Assembly: GCA_035610835.1 (NCBI GenBank)
Contig: CM069444.1
Coordinates: 4,763,172-4,827,171, forward strand
Direction of reading: 5' to 3'
From: Ophiura sarsii
Lineage: Eukaryota; Echinodermata; Ophiuroidea; Amphilepidida; Ophiuridae
DNA length: 64,000 nucleotides
Each line of letters begins with the position of its first letter. The first letter of the stretch is position 1. The translations under genes were made by a program, and so were the position numbers. Below are positions 59,301 to 64,000 of this stretch, one piece after another. The notes below the pieces were generated by a model. It was not told where the DNA came from, did not search any database, and was given only the letters and a program-made list of their open reading frames with translations.

Positions 59301-61495
59301 ACAACATACATATATGGGCGATTCCACGGTAACACGCGTTACATTTTAGGGCGCCATTCTTTATTCTCCCCTCTATAATTGTAAAAATAGTCTGAATGAA
59401 GTTTACATCTTTTGTATTGTAATACCCAAGACTTAAGGCTAAATCCTCATGCTAACACCAATATGAAATATCAGCTCATGTTAATGTAAGACCGCTCTGA
59501 ATATCGGTAACACTCGTTACGAAAAAAGACGCACTAAAAAAAATCCCAACTTTGTTTTGCTTGTGTATTTAAACTAACCTACCTGCAATCAATTGGTCAC
59601 TACTGTGAGCAAGTACCTACCCAAGGTTTATAATACTAGAATAATAACAAGAATTTAAGTTCTCACTTTTTTGTAAATTGCAAAATAGTCGGTAACACGT
59701 GTTACGGTAACACGCGTTACATTTTGTCCATCCATAATTTAGTAGCTTTATATTATTTATTTAATTTCTAAATTAAAATTAAGTTTGACTTTGACAATGG
59801 AACTAACATATAAACCATAAATAGTGATAACTAACTCTAAAAAAATTAAGGTTTTAGCACGTTTTACTGAATATGAGTTCGGTAACACGCGTTACGACAT
59901 TTTGATGGCTTATAGTGGAGTGGTGGTTATGAATTTATCAAATTGTTTACTATTTTTAAATAGGGCCTAACTAGTAGGATTAAAATTATAAGTGGCATCA
60001 ATTAAAATCAAATCAATTAGGAAATATTTTCAAAAAAGTGTTGCTTCGGTAACACGTGTTACCGTTTTGGAAGTAAGAAAAGTTTTAAAAAATCATAGTT
60101 AACAATGGTCAATGGTTGCAATATTTTTTTCCTGAACGTTTGCATAGGCTTTGCACAACATGAATGTAAAATTAAATCTTTTGGAGCATTTTTTAGTTTT
60201 TTTGCTCCGTCACATTTTCATGGAATCGCCCATATATATATGTACAGGGCGAGTCTGAATGATTTGGACAAACCAAAAAAATTATTAAAACTATGCAGCC
60301 ATTATTAAATCAGATATGTAATAGGTTTGTATTGTTTTTCAGCATTTCGTTAATGGTCTATAACTCATTATTACCCCTCAAACATATTTATAAGTGTGTC
60401 CTAATTTTTGATTGGTTCATTTCTAATTAAATCGGATACATTCAAAAGCCTGCCAAATGCATGTTTGTTTTTATAACTACCAAATATGTGGTAGTTTCAA
60501 CCAGGTTTGGATAATATGAGATGAATGTGACAATAGCAGTTAAGTTATTGCTGTTTTGTTAAAACCTTGTATGTATGTCAGGCCCTTCAGTAAAACTGCC
60601 CAACAGTTATGCATAGGATAGTTGCTTTATACATGTTCAAAGGCAAGAGCACTGACAAGGTTTTGAATGCATTTTTTTTGGCCCTTGAACATGTTTAGAG
60701 CAGACTGCCCAAAGGTTATACATGGGAATTTGTATTACTGTATACATGCTGAAGGGCCAGATGGAGATAAAAGGTTTTGACAGAACAGCATTGATTTAGG
60801 AAAGCAATTTGAACCACCTGATTCATGAGATGTATAACCCCACCCCCCGCCCCCCCCCCCCCCCCACACCCCAAACTCAACACAAAAGTTGGTATGACTG
60901 TTCTTCATTTCTTCAAAGTACCCCTTTGCAAGGATTTTTCAACAATTTTGCCCCCCTTTTTGGCAAAAATGAGGTCAAAATTGGGGTGAAAATACCCTTT
61001 CTTGGTTTTCAATGACTATCATTTCAAACAACCCCTTTATACATACATTAATTAAATAGATAAAAACTTGTTGCTCCCAACAGTAACAGGCGTTTATGGT
61101 TCTGTGTTATTGGTGTGCCCCAAATGGTGTATGCTGGTGTATTTGGGGTGTTACCATGTTGTTACCATGTTCTAATCAAATGATGAAATCCATACTGTGA
61201 TGTTTTTGTTTTTTTCCCTCTTCGTAAAATACCTCTTTTTTCGAATTTCGCGGAGACTAATTCATGAAATACCCCTTTTTTCATGATTTCGCTGTCCTCG
61301 CTGACTATCGAAAATAAACCCCTTTTTCCGCGATTTTTAGAACAGTCATGGTTACCAACTTTTGTGTTGAGTTGGGGGCCAGGGGATAACCCACCTCTGT
61401 ATCCCAACTTACCAAATTCCCTTCTGGATGACTGACTTTAATTGCTGCATGTTTACGACTCACAGACTGATCCTTTGCACAGACAATACGGCAAT
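41252..61495 (-). CDS. NBN: NBN (nibrin/NBS1), 13 exons, N-terminal exon(s) missing
   Basis: NBN is the adaptor of the MRE11-RAD50-NBS1 complex that senses double-strand breaks and recruits ATM in the nucleus. Thirteen exons join in phase for 814 residues: 61413-61495, 59090-59241, 58406-58565, 57264-57367, 56576-56693, 54778-54971, 53729-53820, 49286-49475, 46431-47265, 45138-45263, 43486-43665, 42897-43010, 41252-41347. In order they encode the FHA domain (SRKH, FGTLVNG), BRCT1, BRCT2, a long Ser/Thr-Pro and acidic linker, a VKNFKNFRK MRE11-binding segment, the PHIIGGRDL block and a C-terminal tail (EELAERLFADAAHKPTKRRG) matching the ATM-binding end. With about 30 missing N-terminal residues it would be about 845 aa, against 754 in human. 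All introns are GT-AG except one GC-AG. The start codon is not in the recognised part of the window. Confidence 0.95.
41486..41645. mobile_element. hAT MITE (160 bp) in NBN intron
   Basis: CAGGGATAGCGCTA and TAGCGCTACCCCTG are the ends, with perfect 8-bp flanks tcagaggc (41478-41485, 41646-41653). It lies about 130 bp upstream of the last NBN exon. Confidence 0.85.
42510..42739. mobile_element. TIR element, TATAGTTTGATCAG family, copy 3
   Basis: TATAGTTTGATCAGTTC and GAGCTGATCAAACTATA are the ends. It is the best-preserved copy of the five and lies in an NBN intron. Confidence 0.75.
42897..43010 (-). CDS. NBN: NBN exon: PHIIGGRDL block
   Basis: 38 codons in phase 0. Acceptor TTTCAG, donor CAG|GTAGGC. 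PHIIGGRDLVAHD is nearly identical to the conserved vertebrate segment just C-terminal to the MRE11-binding motif. Confidence 0.94.
43486..43665 (-). CDS. NBN: NBN exon: MRE11-binding segment
   Basis: 60 codons in phase 0. Acceptor TTCATTAG, donor AAG|GTATAG. The exon ends NVKNFKNFRK, matching the NFKxFxK motif that in vertebrate and yeast NBS1/Xrs2 bridges the MRE11 dimer. Confidence 0.94.
43671..45137. other. NBN intron with TTTGGAG palindromic repeats
   Basis: Diverged copies of a dispersed repeat lie at about 43800-43990. Between about 44520 and 44735, units with CTCCRAATTTGGAG-like inverted words, each near CGCACAA, repeat loosely. Two related segments with GATCC(C/T)GGGTGATGCCTA-type text lie at 44090-44280. 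No exon is recognised in the interval. Confidence 0.55.
45138..45263 (-). CDS. NBN: NBN linker exon
   Basis: 42 codons in phase 0, acceptor CTTGTAG, donor AAG|GTATTT. It is Gln/Glu-rich (ESQHSQEQVEADSRDFNQ). There is no clear residue-level match to human, so the call rests on phase, open frame and position between two certain exons. A long G run lies just upstream at 45310-45345. Confidence 0.8.
45833..46050. mobile_element. CCCCCTGAG-family MITE copy in NBN intron
   Basis: It is co-linear with 34781-34987 (GAGAACTACC...GATTGGT, then GTAATTGGTTATCAAGATGA, then CCCCAGGGGATTAA). Confidence 0.7.
46283..46420. mobile_element. Truncated CCCCCTGAG-family MITE abutting an NBN donor site
   Basis: This matches 45895-46025 (ATCAGAGACAT..., GTAATTGGTCATCAAGATGA, CCAATGAAAATTCTTGTA). 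It ends within about 10 bp of the 5' splice site of the exon 46431-47265. Confidence 0.7.
46431..47265 (-). CDS. NBN: NBN large linker exon, GC donor
   Basis: 278 codons; the first base G completes an Arg codon from the previous exon. It is a low-complexity, acidic and Ser/Thr-Pro-rich linker with a Glu run (EEEEEED) and a triplicated 29-residue repeat. It ends KKRKRNVLEQ. The 5' splice site reads CAG|GCAAGT. No GT lies in a usable place, and CAG|GCAAGT is the usual form of GC-AG introns, so a GC donor is inferred. Phase is preserved into the next exon. Confidence 0.9.
46650..46910 (-). repeat. Coding minisatellite, 3 x 87 bp, in NBN
   Basis: Three tandem units encode MESETEPSPVKRRGRSTRAS plus GSGNAAKDN, with few differences (A/T, R/S, G/E). 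Each has an S-P-x-K CDK-type site and a basic RRGR patch. Confidence 0.93.
47461..48240. repeat. Dispersed repeat plus ~303-bp tandem duplication in NBN intron
   Basis: 47461-47770 matches 9230-9520. A block with GAGAAAAATATGAGGATTCT and GGTTGCACTAATGGGTGGCA recurs about 303 bp later, and the word TAAGGCGCATTTATACTC appears three times. Confidence 0.7.
48350..48645. mobile_element. TIR element with GCGCGCGTTAG core
   Basis: AATCTCAAAGCTCCCGCGCG near the left end and GAGCTTTGAGACAAAAGA near the right, with a poly-A/AAC-rich core. It is related to 6110-6423. Confidence 0.65.
49030..49244. mobile_element. Partial TTAA MITE, CACTTTCCA family
   Basis: The internal words GATTTTTCAGAAACCTTT and TTTTGGAATGTTGTCTGCAG match 38589-38815. 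The left terminus is lost. It ends about 40 bp from an NBN exon. Confidence 0.65.
49286..49475 (-). CDS. NBN: NBN linker exon after BRCT2
   Basis: 190 bp; acceptor TCTTGCAG, donor AAAAG|GTAAGG. The first two bases CT complete an Ala codon begun by the G left from the BRCT2 exon. Residues DAPVLVPDTEAS align with the human segment following BRCT2. Confidence 0.9.
49525..50066. repeat. GATC-rich foldback element
   Basis: CTAGTGATCGGCCGATCC at the left and GGCCCGATCAAGATCGACCC at the right form loose inverted arms with many GATC words. Confidence 0.5.
50690..52970 (-). repeat. 1137-bp higher-order repeat within the array (about 2 copies)
   Basis: Marker variants recur exactly 1137 bp apart: GCAACC at 50828 and 51965, CACCATGTGC at about 51451 and 52588, and the GTACGTAGAG insertion near 51746 and 52883. 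1137 equals nine 126-bp units plus 4 minus 1. Confidence 0.88.
53729..53820 (-). CDS. NBN: NBN exon: end of BRCT2 (authentic copy)
   Basis: 92 bp. Acceptor TGTTGTAG, then A completing a Gln codon, then HGLRAIPISELGLAVLYAST, ELHCNPKVAQ and a final G. Donor AGG|GTGAGT. The residues match human GLRPIPEAEIGLAV. The alternative donor AAG|GTAGCA would force a stop in the next exon, so the GTGAGT donor is chosen. Confidence 0.93.
53897..54023. repeat. Foldback MITE-like hairpin (127 bp)
   Basis: GGGAAAGTAGTGCAAACTA faces TAGTTTGCACTACTTTCCC. Pairing continues through ACTGGTG/CACCAGT. It lies 77 bp upstream of the array exon. Confidence 0.8.
54778..54971 (-). CDS. NBN: NBN exon: BRCT2 core
   Basis: 64 codons plus CA. 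Acceptor CATCATGCAG, donor ACA|GTAAGG. LKQLGRTIQLGGGDVILMSE matches the human KLSSAVVFGGGEARL segment, and IREVMVHLK matches the helix before the array exon. Confidence 0.93.
55061..55277. mobile_element. TIR element, TATAGTTTGATCAG family, copy 4
   Basis: GAGTTAAATCAGCTCCAAAC and GGAACTGACTGAACTAG are diverged inverted ends. It lies in an NBN intron. Confidence 0.6.
55394..55535. repeat. Long foldback (about 140 bp) in NBN intron
   Basis: The arms contain ATATCTATGGTTTGTTTG and its complement CAAACCATAGATAT, extending to TATCCCCTGT and ACAGGGGTAA. Pairing is near-continuous around a short centre. Confidence 0.8.
56576..56693 (-). CDS. NBN: NBN exon: inter-BRCT and start of BRCT2
   Basis: The first base C completes an Asp codon, followed by 39 codons. 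Acceptor TTGTTTAG, donor CAG|GTGAGT. It ends RIFNGKTFIFVVEKQ, nearly matching human QIFKGKTFIFLNAKQ. Confidence 0.95.
56740..56900. mobile_element. Partial TTAA MITE, CACTTTCCA family
   Basis: This is the right half of the family (GATTCCAAATATGATAATG, TTTTGGAATGTCGTCTGCC), ending CGTGGAAGTG before TTAA. Confidence 0.65.
57264..57367 (-). CDS. NBN: NBN exon: end of BRCT1
   Basis: 34 codons plus GA. Acceptor CTAACAG, donor AGA|GTAAGA. VTAALISCRPIVTPQYLHAL matches human TICALICGRPIVKPEYF. Confidence 0.94.
57437..57655. mobile_element. TIR element, TATAGTTTGATCAG family, copy 5
   Basis: CCAAATTGGCGAGAAAT near the left and TTGCCAATTTGAAAGTGACT near the right. The outer ends are degraded. Confidence 0.55.
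58406..58565 (-). CDS. NBN: NBN exon: FHA-BRCT1 junction and BRCT1 core
   Basis: G plus 53 codons. Acceptor ATTTTAG, donor AAG|GTAATG. LVLSLGGHVASDWNKDCTML corresponds to human ILQLGGFTVNNWTEECTHL and is the BRCT GG-to-T/C core. Confidence 0.95.
58596..58676. repeat. (CTCAA)n pentanucleotide microsatellite
   Basis: Imperfect TCAAC/CTCAA pentamers lie about 30 bp upstream of the NBN exon 58406-58565 on the - strand. Confidence 0.85.
59090..59241 (-). CDS. NBN: NBN exon: second half of FHA domain
   Basis: 50 codons plus AA. Acceptor TTCACACAG, donor GAA|GTAAGT. LTDSSKFGTLVNGVKIALGG and LKDGDQLVFG carry the FHA G-T-x-V-N-G strand pair and match human LKDNSKYGTFVNEEK. Confidence 0.95.
59314..60235. 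mobile_element. TIR element carrying six palindromic CGGTAACACGYGTTAC motifs
   Basis: The ends ATGGGCGATTCCACGG and CATGGAATCGCCCAT are inverted. Inside, the motif begins at 59327, 59505, 59690, 59705, 59880 and 60047, mostly about 165-185 bp apart. No transposase is readable. It sits in an NBN intron. Confidence 0.8.
60829..61393. mobile_element. C-run foldback element ending 19 bp from an NBN exon
   Basis: ACTCAACACAAAAGTTGGTA near the left faces TACCAACTTTTGTGTTGAGT near the right, with outer ATAACCCC/GGGGATAA. Both arms include AGAACAG/CTGTTCT further in. Confidence 0.7.
61413..61495 (-). CDS. NBN: NBN exon: first visible FHA exon
   Basis: AT completes a split codon, then 27 codons: CRIVCAKDQSVSRKHAAIKV and SHPEGNL. 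Acceptor TTCTTATAG, donor TTG|GTAAGT. SRKH is the FHA S-x-x-H signature and matches human SISRNHAVL. The preceding exon (start codon and GRK-type strand) was not found before the window end. Confidence 0.94.
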
Positions 61496-61522
61496 CTATA
61501 AGAAAAGATGAAATACACATTT

Positions 61523-62301
61523 GTGACGTGTTCTACCAAAACCAGACGGAATTGGGCAGAGCTCCAAACTGAGAAATAGCCCAAAACATAATTGGGGGTG
61601 ATTTTGGGGGGAATTTGAGTTTCTGGTAAATAATGAATCTTCAGAGTGTTTATAACAATATTGTGAAAGATTCAGATTAAAAAATCATCCTAAATGTATG
61701 TTTCAGTGATTTAAAAAAATCCTAGTTCTACATGTAGTAAAAAGCCTAGTTCTAGTAACTTTAAAGGGCGATATCTCAGTTTGGAGTTTTCATAAAGACC
61801 GTAAATGACGAACTTGAAAATTATGTAACTCCGCCAGTAGCGTAGCCAGGGGGGGGGGCAAGGGGGGGCAGAGTGCCCCCCCTGAAAAAAAATTGACCGG
61901 GAAAATCGGGAAGACAGCGAAAAATCGGGAAGGAAAAGAAGGGAGAAAAAAAAAAGATAAGATAAAGGGGAGAGAGAGGAAGGAAAAAAGGAAGAAAAGG
62001 GGGAAAAAAGGTACATTTTGGTTATAAACAAGTGATAGAAGTTTGCATTTTGGGGGACACATGCGCGCGTAGCGCGCGATTTTTTTTTGTACAACGGGAT
62101 GAAATTCCAAGATCGGGAAGAAAATGGGTTTGCCCCCCCTGACAAGGAAAGCTGGCTACGCCACTGAACTCCGCTTTGGGAAGTCCGATTAAAAAAAGAG
62201 AGGTACCACTGTAAAGCTGAAGATCTCTTGTTTAATAATCAATTACTAACTCAATTTTGATATCTTGCCCAATGGTGTCTGGTTTGGGTAGAACACGTCA
62301 C
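61523..62301. mobile_element. GTGACGTGTTCTACC MITE interrupted by hAT element
   Basis: Same family as 10914-11343; flanks attt (61519-61522, 62302-62305). Without its insertion it is about 440 bp. Confidence 0.88.
61835..62166. mobile_element. Nested hAT MITE (332 bp)
   Basis: CAGTAGCGTAGCCAGG and CTGGCTACGCCACTG are the ends. Perfect 8-bp duplications aactccgc are at 61827-61834 and 62167-62174. The undisturbed copy at 10914-11343 shows the empty site. It contains GCGCGCGTAGCGCGCG. Confidence 0.92.
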
Positions 62302-62343
62302 ATTTACTGTTTTTACATTACAGTAAAACACAGTGATGAGGTA

Positions 62344-62666
62344 CAGTCCAACCTGGGATATCCAGACATGATGGGACCAAGCAATGGCCGGATAAGTAAA
62401 ATATCTGGATAAGCGAATTATGTGTAAATCTGCATTGACTGTCCTGAAGTGCTGATCAATTGGGACAATAGAAGGGTACTGAATGGGGATAATTACAGTG
62501 TCAATGTATTATTTAAGCACTAAACAGCTCTACCAACATCAATAGATGGCCTTCAAATGCTTCAGAGTGTGAAAAGGCTGGAAAAAACTCTATTTCTCTT
62601 TGGATAATTTAGCAAGAAAACAGAGTTATCCGGATAAAAGGGGGTCGGATAACTGAGGTTGGACTG
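62344..62666. mobile_element. Mariner-like MITE, CAGTCCAACCT family (323 bp)
   Basis: CAGTCCAACCTGGGATATCC and GGATAACTGAGGTTGGACTG are inverted ends between TA dinucleotides. TTATCCGGATAA-like words recur inside. Confidence 0.85.
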
Positions 62667-62977
62667 TATTCCAATTGCTGGACGTCCTTTGTAATTGCTG
62701 AATACCAAAACGCAAATTAAATCCATGTCAACTTAGATCCACAAATGAATGAAAGTAAATGAATGCCAAAGGACATGGACTCATCCAAAATCTACTCATC
62801 CAAAACAACACATCAAAGTGTAGAGAGAATAATAAAGAAAACAGGGTGGGAAAAACAGAAAAGGTTTCTTAGCATTTATAAATGTTGAAAACTTGAAATT
62901 CCTTTAGGTAAGAGAGGAAGAATTTGGACACAAATCTGTTGAAATATTTGTGAAGATTAGATTATCAAGCATCCATG

Positions 62978-63065
62978 TCAGATTTGTGACAAGACGTACA
63001 AAGGTGAGACCGGTCACCGTTTACGGCACACATGAAAAGGAACATAGGACAGAAACGCACACAAT
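62978..63065 (+). pseudogene. GIY-YIG endonuclease remnant, Penelope-like
   Basis: The frame CDKTYKGETGHRLRHT resembles the GIY-YIG end of Penelope-like elements (C-x-x-x-Y-x-G-E-T-G). A stop and a one-base shift follow before KEHRTETH. It is only a fragment. Confidence 0.55.
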
Positions 63066-63135
63066 GACAGGCTGAAAATTCACTCGCAGGGCAAGGATAG
63101 AGAATCCATTGGATCAGTCACAAAGCCAATAATGA

Positions 63136-63376
63136 CATGAAACGGCACCTTATGAATGGTGACGAGGGGGCCTATCAACTTATAGTCACACATGAAACAG
63201 CACCTTATGAATGGTCACAAGGGGGCCTACCAACTTATGGTCACACATGAAACAGCACCTTATGAATGGTCACAAGGGGGCCTACCAACTTATAGTCACA
63301 CATGAAACAGCACCTTATGAATGGTGACGAGGGGGCCTATCAACTTATAGTCACACATGAAACAGCACCTTATTAC
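63136..63376. repeat. 55-bp tandem repeat, about 4.4 copies
   Basis: Units start CATGAAACAGCACCTTATGA at 63136, 63191, 63246, 63301 and 63356 (last one partial), with alternating GACGAGG and CACAAGG variants. Confidence 0.92.
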
Positions 63377-63396
63377 ATTCAGGCCACACGAGTCCA

Positions 63397-64000
63397 ATTC
63401 TAGCGTTGACCGCATTGAACGTTGCATTAGCGATATCAAAAGCTAGATTATCACAAATAAACTTATGCCCAAAGACAGCCAGACAGAGCTCCTCCATCTC
63501 ACTAGGCTCTCAGTTTGTTAACGTTGGCGATGCGAACGTTTCCCCCTCTTCCTCTGCACGCAACTTGGGCGTTATCATTGATGAAAAAATGACTCTATCC
63601 CAACATGTCAGCAACGTCTGCAAGAGTGCTTCGTTTGCTCTCTACAACATCGTTGTTCAGAAAATATCTAGATCGGGCTTCCAAAGAGAAGCTTGTTCAT
63701 TTGTTACATCACGCCTAGATAACTGTAACAGCTTGTTATTTGGACTCCCTAGCGCAGATCATGACAGATTCCAAAGAGAGCAGAATTTTGCAGCTCGGTT
63801 AGTTACCCGTGTTGGAGGTCGTGTACATATGCAACCTGTTCTGCGTCAACTTCATTGGTTGCCGGTCCACAAACGGATTATCTTTAAGATGATCCTACTG
63901 ATATTTAAGATCATCCACGGATTAGCACCTCAATATCTGGTTGAACTGCTAACTATCTACAAACCAAGTCGCTCACTGCGCTGCTCCACGGAAGTACTCT
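63397..64000 (+). pseudogene. CR1/L2-like LINE reverse transcriptase, C-terminal fragment
   Basis: Translated blocks are VDRIERCISDIKS, then a stop, then NLGVIIDEKMTLSQHVSNVC, TSRLDNCNSLLFGLPS, QREQNFAARLVTRV, VLRQLHWLPVHKRIIFKMIL and IFKIIHGLAPQYLVELL. This order is typical of the end of CR1/L2-clade RT proteins. A nonsense codon near 63450 and a frameshift near 63515 show it is dead. It runs off the window. Confidence 0.85.

Noticed and set aside
61500..64000. First NBN exon (start codon and GRK-type FHA strand)
   Set aside because: I looked for a - strand exon ending in phase 1 with that motif and found none; the interval is transposon sequence.

Overview
The window is low-GC, intron-rich, transposon-dense animal DNA. 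Two conserved metazoan genes can be read from it. An OSGIN-family gene runs on the + strand; its last two exons are at 2643-2731 and 6925-8005. NBN (nibrin/NBS1) runs on the - strand; 13 exons lie between 61495 and 41252, lacking only the extreme N-terminus. In human, OSGIN2 and NBN are also adjacent and convergent, so this looks like an old linkage. The repeat content (CR1/L2-like and Tx1/L1-like LINEs, a Penelope-type GIY-YIG remnant, many hAT, TTAA, TA and Harbinger-like miniature elements, long G/C runs) suggests a marine invertebrate, plausibly a deuterostome such as an echinoderm or hemichordate. The species cannot be fixed from sequence alone.

Layout. 1-2.6 kb: OSGIN intron or upstream DNA with a hAT element holding a nested Harbinger-like element, then a TTAA element. 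2.6-8.0 kb: OSGIN 3' exons around a 4.2-kb intron. 8-41 kb: intergenic DNA made largely of miniature transposons, with an LTR-flanked mini-element at 17.4-17.9 kb, a 5'-truncated LINE with a 1215-codon frame and perfect target duplication at 22.9-27.5 kb, and one unidentified candidate exon at 39.75 kb. 41.2-61.5 kb: NBN. 61.5-64 kb: nested miniature elements, a GIY-YIG remnant, a 55-bp tandem repeat and a decayed LINE RT running off the end.

The outstanding feature is inside NBN. The exon encoding the end of the second BRCT domain has been amplified, with about 35 bp of its downstream intron, into 27 tandem copies of a ~126-bp unit (50397-53820), including a 1137-bp higher-order repeat. Only the outermost copy keeps the original 3' splice site. 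The others keep the 5' splice site and, in nearly all, the reading frame.

The NBN model rests on splice sites and phases that join through all 13 exons without a stop. It includes FHA, tandem BRCT, a Ser/Thr-Pro-rich linker with three 29-residue repeats, the MRE11-binding NFKxFxK-like segment and the C-terminal acidic/basic ATM-binding tail. One intron appears to use a GC donor, beside a miniature transposon.
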